Source: Lentzea sp. NEAU-D7 (lineage in GTDB: Bacteria > Actinomycetota > Actinomycetes > Mycobacteriales > Pseudonocardiaceae). From it: a stretch of 64,000 nucleotides of DNA. Position numbers and translations under genes: made by a program. Below, piece by piece: positions 27,760-35,963 of this stretch; position 1 is the first letter of the stretch, and each line of letters starts with the position of its first letter. The DNA lies in the NCBI RefSeq assembly GCF_026242055.1, contig NZ_JAPJDL010000006.1, positions 186,001-250,000 on the forward strand, in the 5' to 3' direction. The notes under the pieces were generated by a model, which was not told where the DNA came from, made no database searches, and saw only the letters and a list, made by a program, of their open reading frames with translations.

Positions 27760-28965
27760 TCAGCAGTCCGCGGCCACCGGTTCGTTCGAGCCGGTGTCGA
27801 CGAAACCGTCGCTGATCCACTTGCCGTCCTCGAGCCGGTTCCACAGGTTCGTGCTGCCCCAGACCCCTTCGACGGTCTCGCCGCGGCTGGTGCACGCGAT
27901 GGCCACCACCGCACCGTCCGCGACCGTGCCCTCGATCGAGTAGCTCAGGCCGGGACCGGACCGCAGGTTCACCGTGCTGTTCGGGCCCGCGTCGACCGTG
28001 CCGGTGGGCAGCGTCGTGCCGCCACCGCCGTAGTTCGTGATCCGGCCGCCGACGGAGACGCGCGTGCTGCCGCGTTGCGCATAGCCGCCGTAGGCCTGCG
28101 AGCCTTCGTAGAACGTCCAGCCGCCGATGGTCATCCCGTTGACGCTCACGTGGGTGTTGCCGCGCAGCAACGAGAAGTGCACGTGCGCACCGGTGCTCGA
28201 ACCGCCGCACGGCAGTTCGTTGCCGATGTTGCCGAGGTACGTGCCGGTGCGCACCGCGCTGCCGTCGGCGAGCGTCGTCAGGTTGTACATGTGGTAGTAG
28301 GTGGTGCTGTAACCGTTGTCGTGCACGACTTTCACCAGTGCACTGCGGCCCACGACGCAACTCTTGTAGACGCGGCCGTTGCCCGCGGACAGGACCCGTC
28401 CGTCGCCGCCGTTGAAGTCGATGGAACTGAACGGCCGGCTGCTGCCGCTGTTGCCGTGCGGGCCGCCGCCCATCCACCACGCCACGTTCACCGGCCACGG
28501 CAGGCCGAGACCGGTGGGGGCGAGTGCTTCTGCGCGGTTGTTCTGGTTGGCCGCGAACGTCCGCTTCTCGCCGTCGCTGAGCACACCGGACGGCGCCTGT
28601 GCGGCGAGGGCGGCGAACCCGGAGGTGCCGTCGAGCTCGACCCGCCAAGCGGAGCGTTCCTTGCGGGCCAGGAACAACGCCATGTGCGGTGCCCCGTGCT
28701 CCTGGCCGTGGACGAGCGGGATGGTGGTGCTGCCGAACACCCACGCACCAGACGTGCGGGTCGGCTCGAACAGCGGTTCACGCAGGGTCTGCGTGTCCCA
28801 CTGCCGCTTCAGCGCGTCGCCGTGCTGCTGGAGCACGGTGGCGCGCACGGTCGTGGCGAGGTCGGTCTCGGCGGCCGTCGCGGACGGCGCGACCGCCAGG
28901 GCGGCACCGGTCGCGAGTGCGGAGAGGAGCGCGGCGAATCGGCGCGCGGACAACGGACGGGACAT
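27760..28965 (-). CDS. Secreted M23-family metallopeptidase with C-terminal SH3-like domain
   Basis: 401 residues. Signal peptide (cleavage after about residue 33, SATAA), an N-terminal domain (GALKRQWDTQTLREPLF...), then an M23/LasA-type domain with SSIDFNGGDG and STGAHVHFSLLRG, the HxH and D zinc ligands. A C-terminal SH3b-like segment with NLRSGPGLSYSIEGTV follows (about 315-385). Such enzymes cleave peptidoglycan cross-bridges or elastin-like peptides outside the cell. Start ATG 28965 has GGAGGG at the right distance. Confidence 0.88.
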   Translation of the reverse strand: MSRPLSARRFAALLSALATGAALAVAPSATAAETDLATTVRATVLQQHGDALKRQWDTQTLREPLFEPTRTSGAWVFGSTTIPLVHGQEHGAPHMALFLARKERSAWRVELDGTSGFAALAAQAPSGVLSDGEKRTFAANQNNRAEALAPTGLGLPWPVNVAWWMGGGPHGNSGSSRPFSSIDFNGGDGRVLSAGNGRVYKSCVVGRSALVKVVHDNGYSTTYYHMYNLTTLADGSAVRTGTYLGNIGNELPCGGSSTGAHVHFSLLRGNTHVSVNGMTIGGWTFYEGSQAYGGYAQRGSTRVSVGGRITNYGGGGTTLPTGTVDAGPNSTVNLRSGPGLSYSIEGTVADGAVVAIACTSRGETVEGVWGSTNLWNRLEDGKWISDGFVDTGSNEPVAADC

Positions 28966-29078
28966 GTGCCCTCCAGGGGGAAATCGGCACAGTGCAGGGA
29001 TTCGGCGGCGTTTGCAGGGGCCGCCGCGCCGATGACATACCGGTGCTCCGACGCGGTCAAGGTCGCTTCTGGCGGATG

Positions 29079-29180
29079 TCCACAACTGTGGAAGGCGCCT
29101 TCAAAACTGTGGAGGGATACCCACCTTCGTCGGTCATATCGGGCGTGAGCGGCCTTCTAAACTGTTTCTTCCACAGTGGA
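29079..29180. promoter_or_regulatory. Repeated ACTGTGGA-type palindromes upstream of HTH gene
   Basis: TCCACAACTGTGGA (29079-29092) is a perfect palindrome. A half-site AACTGTGGAGG follows around 29105-29115, and CCACAGTGGA (29171-29180) lies 12 bp before the downstream GTG. Three related sites in about 100 bp suggest an operator cluster, probably for the HTH protein encoded next. Confidence 0.55.
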
Positions 29181-29191
29181 GGGGGTGCGCG

Positions 29192-30133
29192 GTGGCCGTT
29201 CCGCCCGACGTCGGCCACGAGGTCGAAGTGCTGCTGCACTCAGGTCCGTTCCACGCCGCGTTGCGCGCCGCCATCGAGCGCAGCGGTCTCACGCTGGAAC
29301 GCCTGCGCGACCGCCTGGCCCGCCGGGGTATCCACGTCAGCCTGTCCACGCTGAGCTACTGGCGACTGGGCCGCAGCCGTCCAGAACGCGCCGACTCGCT
29401 GCGCGCGGTCCAGGCCATCGAGACCATCCTCGGCTTGCCGCGGCACTCGCTGGAAGCCCTGCTCGGGCCGCCGCGCCCGCGTGGCAGGTGGGTGACCGAG
29501 CAGCGGCAGCCCCGGCGCTACGGGCGGATGCTGGAGCCCGCGCAGTCGCTGGCGGAGACGGTGGAGGCGCTGATCGGCCCGTCCGACAGCGACCTGCGCC
29601 TGTGGTCGCAGGACGACGCGGCCACGGTGGACGGCCACGGCGCGCTCCGCTCGATCCACACCAGACAGGTGCTGCGCGCGGTCGCCGGTCACCCCGACCG
29701 CTACCTGGCCGTGTACTGCGCGGACGACGGCACGCCACCGGAGGCGTTGAGCGCGGAGGCCGTGCGCAACTGCCGGTTGGGACGGGTGCGCAGACACCCG
29801 CGAGCGCCGGTGATCGCCGCGGAGCTGCTGTTCGACCACACCTTGCGCGCGGGCCAGACCCACCTGCTGGAGTACCGCTTCACCATCGCGGAGACGGGCG
29901 CGGTGGCCGACGACCACCGCCGTGCGTTCCGCTATCCCGTGGGCGCCTACGTGATGAGCGTGCAGTTCACCGAGCCCCGCCTCCCGGTCCGCTGCTACGC
30001 CCTCGCGCAGCCCGGCGTGGACGCGGCGCTCGTGCACGGGGAGGAACTCGCGCTCGCGCCGGGCCGGGTGCTCCACCTGACGGCGAAGGACGTCCAGCCC
30101 GGTGTGCTCGGCATCGGCTGGGACTGGTCCTAG
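29192..30133 (+). CDS. Helix-turn-helix regulator of unknown role
   Basis: 313 residues. The N-terminal 75 residues resemble a divergent XRE-type HTH: FHAALRAAIERSGLTLERLRDRLARRGIHVSLSTLSYWRLGRSRPER. The rest (about 110-313) is a beta-rich domain without a recognised family; similar proteins are common in Saccharothrix- and Lentzea-like genomes. Start GTG 29192. Repeated palindromes lie just upstream, suggesting autoregulation. Ligand and regulon unknown. Confidence 0.65.
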   Translation: MAVPPDVGHEVEVLLHSGPFHAALRAAIERSGLTLERLRDRLARRGIHVSLSTLSYWRLGRSRPERADSLRAVQAIETILGLPRHSLEALLGPPRPRGRWVTEQRQPRRYGRMLEPAQSLAETVEALIGPSDSDLRLWSQDDAATVDGHGALRSIHTRQVLRAVAGHPDRYLAVYCADDGTPPEALSAEAVRNCRLGRVRRHPRAPVIAAELLFDHTLRAGQTHLLEYRFTIAETGAVADDHRRAFRYPVGAYVMSVQFTEPRLPVRCYALAQPGVDAALVHGEELALAPGRVLHLTAKDVQPGVLGIGWDWS

Positions 30134-30136
30134 GAC

Positions 30137-30715
30137 TCAGACCCAGTCCGGCGACCGTCCCAGTGCAGCCAGGATCCGGCGAAGCGGGTCCGGGCCGTTC
30201 TCGTCCACCGCGGGCTTGAACGGCGCTCCGGGCTTCAGCCTGGCTTCGCCGTCCGGCACTGCCTGCGCGATCCGCAACGCGGGTTCGGCGACCTCGGGAG
30301 CAAGGCGGTAGCCGAGCCCGAGCGAGCGCGCGACGTCCCAGCCGTGCACCACGTAGTCGATCAGGTGGAAGCTCACCGCCCGCACCGCCGGGAAGCTCGC
30401 CCCGAACTCCGGTAGCACGAACTCCCGTTGCGGCACAACGGGTTCCGCGAACGCGGCCAGGACGTCCTCCGCCGCCTCGGTGTGGTCGGCCGGACCGGCG
30501 GGGCGCACCTCCCAGGCCGCGAGGTCGTCGCCGGTGCCACGGGCCGCGGCTGCGAAACCGTGGTGCTGGGCGGTCATGTGGGCGAGCAGATCGGCGAGTG
30601 TCCACTCGGCACACGGCGTGCGCCTGCCCATGTCGCCGGCTCTCACCCAGGACACGATCTCGACGCTGGTCCGCACCACTCCGCGATGCAGGACCAGCAG
30701 GTCATTAATATGCAT
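30137..30715 (-). CDS. TIGR03086/mycothiol-dependent maleylpyruvate isomerase-like protein (DinB superfamily)
   Basis: 192 residues. Four-helix DinB-like fold with the family patterns VRAGDMGRRTPCAEWTLADLLAHMTAQHHGFAAA and AVSFHLIDYVVHGWDVARSLG, whose His residues (in LLAHM, SFHLIDY, VHGWDVA) can bind a divalent metal. Mycothiol-dependent isomerases and transferases belong here; substrate unknown. The ATG at 30715 lies inside a long palindrome and has no ribosome site, so the mRNA may be leaderless. It is divergent from a MarR gene. Confidence 0.8.
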   Translation of the reverse strand: MHINDLLVLHRGVVRTSVEIVSWVRAGDMGRRTPCAEWTLADLLAHMTAQHHGFAAAARGTGDDLAAWEVRPAGPADHTEAAEDVLAAFAEPVVPQREFVLPEFGASFPAVRAVSFHLIDYVVHGWDVARSLGLGYRLAPEVAEPALRIAQAVPDGEARLKPGAPFKPAVDENGPDPLRRILAALGRSPDWV

Positions 30716-30740
30716 GTGCTTACGGTATGCACATGCATAT
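30708..30740. promoter_or_regulatory. 12-bp inverted-repeat operator between DinB-like and MarR genes
   Basis: ATATGCATGTGC (30708-30719) and GCACATGCATAT (30729-30740) form a perfect 12-bp inverted repeat with a 9-bp spacer. It covers the start codon of the minus-strand gene and lies 25 bp before the MarR start. A MarR dimer site controlling both genes is the simplest reading. Confidence 0.75.
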
Positions 30741-30764
30741 CAATGCCGCAAGGTCGTTATCATC

Positions 30765-31202
30765 GTGTCCGTGAACGGTCGGCGACGTGACCTCGCGGCG
30801 ATGATCGCACCGCTGCAGCGAGCGCTGGTCGCCGCCGAGCAGCCGGTGCTGCGCGCGCACAGCCTGAGCATGTGGGGCTACGTCGTGCTCGACGCGCTCG
30901 AGGGCCGGCCGGTGCGCACTCAGGCCGCGCTGGCGGAGTTCATCGGCGCGGACAAGAGCCGGATCATCGGCGTGCTGGACGAACTGGAGGCCGACGGCCT
31001 GCTGGAGCGCACGCGCGATCCGGCGGACCGGCGCGCACGGCTCGTCGCGATCACCGAGGAAGGCCGTCGCCGGCACGGCGCGGTCCAGGCCGAGATCCAG
31101 CGGGGCGAGGAACGCCTGCTCGCCCGGCTGCCCCCTGCCGACCGCGAGGCGCTGCTGCGGTCGCTGGCCGTGCTCGTCGACGAGTTGCCGAAGCTCGACT
31201 GA
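30765..31202 (+). CDS. MarR family transcriptional regulator
   Basis: 145 residues. MarR winged helix: QAALAEFIGADKSRIIGVLDELEADGLLERTRDPADRRARLVAITEEGRRRHG. GTG 30765 is the chosen start (MSVNGRR); GTG 30771 is possible. A 12-bp inverted repeat lies directly upstream. An M20 amidohydrolase gene follows after 10 bp and is probably cotranscribed, so the regulator may respond to a substrate of that enzyme or of the divergent mycothiol-linked protein. Confidence 0.85.
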   Translation: MSVNGRRRDLAAMIAPLQRALVAAEQPVLRAHSLSMWGYVVLDALEGRPVRTQAALAEFIGADKSRIIGVLDELEADGLLERTRDPADRRARLVAITEEGRRRHGAVQAEIQRGEERLLARLPPADREALLRSLAVLVDELPKLD

Positions 31203-31212
31203 AGGAGACCCC

Positions 31213-32403
31213 GTGCCCGACCTGCACGCGCTCTACCGCGATCTGCACGAGCACCCCGAACTGTCGCTGCAGGAGTTCCGCACGGCCGGGGTGCTCGCGG
31301 ACGCGTTGCGGCCGTTGGGGTACGAGGTCACCACCGACGTCGGTGGCACGGGCGTGGTGGGTGTGCTGCGCAACGGTGACGGCCCGATCGTGATGCTCCG
31401 GGCGGACATCGACGCGTTGCCCGTGCAGGAGACGACAGGACTGCCTTACGCCTCAACGGTCCGTGCGACCAGTTCGGACGGTGAGGACGTGCCGGTTGCG
31501 CACGCGTGCGGGCACGACATGCACGCCACGTGTCTGATCGGTGCGGCCGAACGTCTGTCGCAGACCCGCGAGGAGTGGTCGGGGACGTTGCTCGTGGTGT
31601 TCCAGCCGGCCGAGGAACTGGGTCGTGGCGCGCGGGACATGGTCGCCGACGGCCTGTTCGACCGGTTCGGCAAGCCCGAGGTCGTGCTGGCGCAACACGT
31701 CAGCCCGTTGCCCGCCGGGATGATCGCGCACGGCAGCGGTCCGCTGATGGCGGCCTCCGACTCGGTGCGCGTCACGTTGTTCGGGCGCGGCGGCCACGGT
31801 TCCGCGCCGGAGACCGCCATCGATCCGGTGCTGATGGCCGCGCACACCGTCGTGCGGCTGCAGGGCATCGTCGCGCGCGAGGTCGCGCCGTCCGAACGTG
31901 CGGTCGTCACGGTCGGACGGTTGCAAGCGGGCACCAAGGAGAACGTCATCCCGGAGACGGCCGAGATCGGCGTCAACATCCGGACGTTCGACGAGCACGT
32001 CCGCGGCATCGTCCGGGCGGCCGTGGAACGGATCGTGCGCGCCGAGGCCGCCGCGTCCGGGGCACCGCGCGAACCCGAGTTCGACTGGTACGACGGCACT
32101 CCGGTGCTCGTGTCCGATCCGGACGCGACCGCGAAGACGATGGCCGCGTTCGCCGAGCACTTCGGCGAGGGCAACCTGATCCCCGGCGCGGTCGTCAACG
32201 CCAGCGAGGACGTCGGCGTGTTCGGCACCGCCGCGGGTGTGCCGACCGTGTTCTGGTTCCTCGGCGGCACCGACTTCAGCACCCGCGAACCCGGCCGGCC
32301 CGTCGCGATGAACCACTCCCCCGAGTACGCGCCGGACGTCGAGCCGACGCTGACCACCGGGGTCGACGCGCTGGTCGTCGCCGCCCGGACGTGGCTCGGT
32401 TAG
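31213..32403 (+). CDS. M20 family amidohydrolase (hippurate hydrolase-like)
   Basis: 396 residues. Peptidase M20D layout: metal-binding VAHACGHDMHATCLIGAA (about residue 96-113), FQPAEELGRGARDM with the catalytic Glu pair, QHVSPLPAG, a dimerisation domain with GRGGHGSAPETAIDP, and C-terminal MNHSPEYAPD with the last metal His. Hydrolyses N-acyl amino acids or auxin-like conjugates; exact substrate unknown. Operon with the MarR gene. The stop overlaps the convergent TetR gene by 4 bp. Confidence 0.88.
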   Translation: MPDLHALYRDLHEHPELSLQEFRTAGVLADALRPLGYEVTTDVGGTGVVGVLRNGDGPIVMLRADIDALPVQETTGLPYASTVRATSSDGEDVPVAHACGHDMHATCLIGAAERLSQTREEWSGTLLVVFQPAEELGRGARDMVADGLFDRFGKPEVVLAQHVSPLPAGMIAHGSGPLMAASDSVRVTLFGRGGHGSAPETAIDPVLMAAHTVVRLQGIVAREVAPSERAVVTVGRLQAGTKENVIPETAEIGVNIRTFDEHVRGIVRAAVERIVRAEAAASGAPREPEFDWYDGTPVLVSDPDATAKTMAAFAEHFGEGNLIPGAVVNASEDVGVFGTAAGVPTVFWFLGGTDFSTREPGRPVAMNHSPEYAPDVEPTLTTGVDALVVAARTWLG

Positions 32404-33026
32404 CGCGCCGCGATCCCGTCGTACATGACGCGCCGCAGCGCTTCGCTCTGCGCGGCCTGGGCTTCCGGCGTGCGCAGTGAGGAGATCGCGGTGCCGAGGA
32501 TCATGCCGTTGATGGCCCTGGCGGTGTTGTCGACGTCGAGATCCGCTCGCAGGTAGCCCAGTTCGACGCCGTGCGAGAGGTAGGCGGACGTCAGCGCGGC
32601 GGCCAGGTCGAACAGGTCGAGGATCCGTTCCGCCATGGCCCGGTCGATGCCGGGGGCCTCGAACAGCAGCAGCCGCGGCACGCGCGGGTCCTCGCCGAAG
32701 ATCCGGCCGAGCGCCTCGCCGATGCGCGCGGACTGCTCGCGGTACTCGGCGAGCGTCGACACCGCGTCCGGGGCGTTCTCCGCCGTGAGGGCGCCGGTGA
32801 TGCGGCCGACCAGGTCGTCGACGACGTGGTCGACGATGTCCCGCTTGTTCTGGAAGTAGCGGTAGAACGTGCCGTGCCCGATGCCGAGCCGCGCGGCGAC
32901 GTCGGCGATCCCGGTGGCGTGGTAGCCGCGTTCGGCGAAGCAGTCGAAGGCCGCGTCGATGATCTCGCGGCGCAGCTCCTGCTTCTTGCGCTCCGCACGG
33001 CTGACGGGTTCGGCGCTGGACGTCAT
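32400..33026 (-). CDS. TetR family transcriptional regulator
   Basis: 208 residues. N-terminal HTH: RREIIDAAFDCFAERGYHATGIADVAARLGIGHGTFYRYFQNKRDIVDHV, a standard TetR motif. The C-terminal ligand domain has no specific signature. It is divergent from a flavin monooxygenase gene, and tandem 19-bp direct repeats lie between them, so it probably represses that gene. Start ATG 33026. Confidence 0.88.
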   Translation of the reverse strand: MTSSAEPVSRAERKKQELRREIIDAAFDCFAERGYHATGIADVAARLGIGHGTFYRYFQNKRDIVDHVVDDLVGRITGALTAENAPDAVSTLAEYREQSARIGEALGRIFGEDPRVPRLLLFEAPGIDRAMAERILDLFDLAAALTSAYLSHGVELGYLRADLDVDNTARAINGMILGTAISSLRTPEAQAAQSEALRRVMYDGIAAR

Positions 33027-33066
33027 TCCTCAAGTCTATGACCTGCGGAGTCTTGCGATCATCCAC

Positions 33067-33104
33067 GAAACTGACATACGGTTCCGAAACTGACATGCGG
33101 TTCC
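33067..33104. promoter_or_regulatory. Tandem 19-bp direct repeats between TetR and monooxygenase genes
   Basis: GAAACTGACATACGGTTCC (33067-33085) is repeated head to tail at 33086-33104 with one change (ATACGG to ATGCGG). The repeats end 21 bp before the monooxygenase ATG, 40 bp after the TetR start. They are a likely cooperative TetR operator. Confidence 0.65.
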
Positions 33105-33125
33105 GCTCAACGCAGGAGGTCGGGA

Positions 33126-34688
33126 ATGGCCCCGCAGTACGACGCGATCGTGGTCGGTGCCGGATTCGGCGGCATGGGCGCGGCGATCGAGCTCAAGCGG
33201 CTCGGGCTGCACGACCTGCTGATCCTGGAACGGGAGGACGACCTCGGCGGCACCTGGCACGTGAACCGCTATCCGGGGCTCGCCGTCGACATCCCGTCCC
33301 CGACCTACTCGTACTCGTTCGAGCCGAATCCGCACTGGTCACGGCTGTTCGCGCCGGGTGAGGAGCTCAAGCGGTACGCCGCGCACGTGGCGGTGAAGTA
33401 CGGGCTGCGGCCGTTGATGCGCTTCGGCGTGACGGTGACCGGGGCCCGCTGGCGGGACGACCACTGGGAGGTCACCGCCGGCGACGAGACCTTCACCGCG
33501 CGGTACCTCGTGACCGCCACCGGGTTCCTGTCGATGCCGAAGATGCCGGACATCGAGGGCATCGAGTCGTTCCGGGGCGAGGTGGTCCACACCGCCGCGT
33601 GGAAGCCCTGCGACCTGACCGGCAAGAGGGTGGCGATCATCGGCACGGGTGCCACCGCGGTGCAGCTGATCCCCGAACTCGCCCGGCAGGCCTCCGCGCT
33701 GACCGTCTACCAGCGCACGCCGATCTGGGTCAGCCCGAAGCCGGACCACGCGGTTCCCCCCGCGGTCAGGACGTTGTTCGCGCGGCTGCCGTTCGCGCAG
33801 CGGGCCGTGCGGTGGCTGGGCAGCGCGGTCCTCGAGCTGATGATGATCTCGGGGGTGGTGCGCTACAGGCAGCTGCGAGTGGTGAACCGGCTGGCCGAGC
33901 GGTGGTGCCGCCTGCACCTGCACCGGCAGGTGCGCGATCCGGAACTGCGGCGCAGGCTCACCCCGGACTACTCGTTCGGCTGCAAGCGGCCCACTTTCTC
34001 CAACGACTACTTCCGCACGTTCACCCTGCCGCACGTGCGACTCGAGACGTCGTCGATCGAGCGGGTCGACGCGTCCGGAGTCGTCACGGCGGAGGGCAGG
34101 ACCGAGATCGACGTGCTCGTGCTGGCGACGGGGTTCGACCTCTGGGACACCAACTTCCCGGCCTTCGAGGTGATCGGCCGCGAGGGCAGGGACCTGGGCG
34201 CGTGGTGGCGGCAGAACAGGTTCCAGGCCTATGAGGGCGTGACGGTGCCGGGGTTCCCGAACTACCTGTCGCTCAACAGTCCGTACTCCTACAGCGGGTT
34301 GTCGTACTTCACGACGATCGAGTGCCAGATGACGCACATGCGGCGGCTGTTCACGGCGATGCGCTCCCGTGGTGCGTCGGTCTTCGAGGTCACGCAGCGG
34401 GCCAACGACGAGTTCCTCGACCGGATGCGCACGAAGGTCACGCGGAACTCGGTGTTCTCGCTCGGCCACTGCGCCACCGCGCACAGCTACTACTTCAACC
34501 AGCACGGCGAAGCCACGTTGCTGCGACCGACCTCGACGGTGGGCGCACGCCGCGCCGCGAACAGCTTCCCGTTGTCGGACTACGACTTCTCGCCGATCGG
34601 CGTCACGCGGACAGGCAGAACAGATGCCCCTGCGGGTCGGCCAGGACTGTCCACTGCCCCTCCCCCGGCTGGAAATCCGGCTTGGTAG
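33126..34688 (+). CDS. Flavin-containing (Baeyer-Villiger type) monooxygenase
   Basis: 520 residues. FAD site DAIVVGAGFGGMGAAIELKRLG near residue 7, GGTWHVNRYPGLAVDIPS, the Baeyer-Villiger fingerprint FRGEVVHTAAWKP (pattern FxGxxxHTxxW, about residue 148), NADPH site KRVAIIGTGATAVQLIPEL, and ATGFDLWDTNFP near residue 338. Converts ketones to esters or lactones using NADPH and oxygen; substrate unknown. AGGAGG precedes the ATG. The last 86 bp overlap the convergent VOC gene. Confidence 0.88.
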   Translation: MAPQYDAIVVGAGFGGMGAAIELKRLGLHDLLILEREDDLGGTWHVNRYPGLAVDIPSPTYSYSFEPNPHWSRLFAPGEELKRYAAHVAVKYGLRPLMRFGVTVTGARWRDDHWEVTAGDETFTARYLVTATGFLSMPKMPDIEGIESFRGEVVHTAAWKPCDLTGKRVAIIGTGATAVQLIPELARQASALTVYQRTPIWVSPKPDHAVPPAVRTLFARLPFAQRAVRWLGSAVLELMMISGVVRYRQLRVVNRLAERWCRLHLHRQVRDPELRRRLTPDYSFGCKRPTFSNDYFRTFTLPHVRLETSSIERVDASGVVTAEGRTEIDVLVLATGFDLWDTNFPAFEVIGREGRDLGAWWRQNRFQAYEGVTVPGFPNYLSLNSPYSYSGLSYFTTIECQMTHMRRLFTAMRSRGASVFEVTQRANDEFLDRMRTKVTRNSVFSLGHCATAHSYYFNQHGEATLLRPTSTVGARRAANSFPLSDYDFSPIGVTRTGRTDAPAGRPGLSTAPPPAGNPAW

Positions 34689-34956
34689 CGCCGAATTCCA
34701 GCAACCGCTCGACCGCGAGCGCGACGTCCTCGACGTGGAAGTCCAGGTGCGCCTGCTTGTCGGAACCGGGCCACGCGGGCGGCCGGTAGTCCGGCACGCG
34801 GACGAACGCGAGCTGGACGCCATCCTCGCCCAGGTAGGCGGAGTTGTCGTCGCTGGAGGTGACCTTCCACCCCGTGACCGCGCGGTAGAACTCGGCCAGC
34901 GGACCGGGATCGGCGCAGTCGAGGACGACGGTGGTGAGCTGCGCGAGTGCGGGCAT
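34603..34956 (-). CDS. VOC family protein
   Basis: 117 residues with paired VOC modules: LTTVVLDCADPGPLAEFYRAVTGW and AHLDFHVEDVALAVERLLEFGA...WTVLADPQGHLFCLS. Metal ligand candidates are the His in HLDFHV and a C-terminal His in GHLFCL. Function unknown; many such proteins are annotated as glyoxalase-like. Its 3' end overlaps the monooxygenase gene on the other strand by 86 bp; VOC codon usage is typical, so both genes look real. Confidence 0.82.
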   Translation of the reverse strand: MPALAQLTTVVLDCADPGPLAEFYRAVTGWKVTSSDDNSAYLGEDGVQLAFVRVPDYRPPAWPGSDKQAHLDFHVEDVALAVERLLEFGATKPDFQPGEGQWTVLADPQGHLFCLSA

Positions 34957-35065
34957 GGTGCGCTCCTTCTGTTGTGGTGCGCACCAGCCTGCGCCGCGAC
35001 CGCCTCCCGGGTCTTGAACATCCTTGCGCCCAGAAATCGTCAGACCCCGTCTCTAGCCTGGGTGA

Positions 35066-35938
35066 GTGCTGTCCTTCACCGTTCTCGCGGCCCGCCCGGA
35101 GTTCACCGTGTCCTCGGTGGACTGCCGCGCCGACCACCGCGGCTGGTCGGCCGAGCAGCCAAGCGCGGACGTGCGGCTCGTGCTCGTGCGCAGCGGCGGG
35201 TTCCGCCGCCGCGTCCGGAACGGGTGCACCGACCTCGACCGCACGCTCGGCTATCTGGGCTTGCCCGGCGAGGAGGAGCAGTTCTCCCATCCCGCGGGCG
35301 GCGACGTGTGCACGTCGATCAGCCTGCGGCCAGGCCTGTGGCGCGCGCTGGCGGGCGACGCACCGAGGTTCGCCGGCCCGTCGCTGTACGTGGACGGCCG
35401 GCTCGACCTCGCCCACCGGCGGCTCCTCGCGGCCGCGCGCGACGACGGGTCCGAGGAGCTGGTGGGCCTCGTGGCGCAGGCCGTCAGGCAGGTCGTCACC
35501 ACGCGGGCTCCGGACGGTGGCGGCGACGAGGCGCTGGTGGCCAGGGCCCGTGGCGTGATCGGCGACGACCACCCGGCCGCCTCGGGCCTGATCCCGCTCG
35601 CCGGCCTCCTGGGCGTCTCGCCGTACCGGCTGAGTCGTGCCTTCACCCGCGTGCTGGGGGTGTCGCTGACCCGCTACCGCAACGGTGTTCGCGTCTCCCG
35701 CGCGCTCGATCGCCTGGAGCAGGGCGAACCCGGTCTCGCCGCACTCGCCGCCGATCTCGGGTTCGCCGACCAGGCCCACCTGTGCCGCACGGTGCGCGAC
35801 CACCTCGGACACACGCCGACCGCACTGCGCCGGCTGCTCGGGAAAACCCGGGCCCACCGGCGTGGAGAACGCCTCACCGCAGACGTCGTTCGTGATCGAC
35901 GCCACGGCGGCGCCATCGACACGGAACTCTTACGCTGA
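35066..35938 (+). CDS. AraC family transcriptional regulator
   Basis: 290 residues. N-terminal cupin-like ligand domain (about 1-150) and C-terminal AraC HTH: LIPLAGLLGVSPYRLSRAFTRVLGVSLTRYRNGVRVSRALDRLE and LAALAADLGFADQAHLCRTVRDHLGHTPTALRRLL. Start GTG 35066. It is divergent from the VOC gene (109-bp gap), which is a possible target. A second helix-turn-helix typical of the family is intact. Signal unknown. Confidence 0.85.
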   Translation: MLSFTVLAARPEFTVSSVDCRADHRGWSAEQPSADVRLVLVRSGGFRRRVRNGCTDLDRTLGYLGLPGEEEQFSHPAGGDVCTSISLRPGLWRALAGDAPRFAGPSLYVDGRLDLAHRRLLAAARDDGSEELVGLVAQAVRQVVTTRAPDGGGDEALVARARGVIGDDHPAASGLIPLAGLLGVSPYRLSRAFTRVLGVSLTRYRNGVRVSRALDRLEQGEPGLAALAADLGFADQAHLCRTVRDHLGHTPTALRRLLGKTRAHRRGERLTADVVRDRRHGGAIDTELLR

Positions 35939-35963
35939 GCGCCTCGATGGCGAGAGGTGCTCG

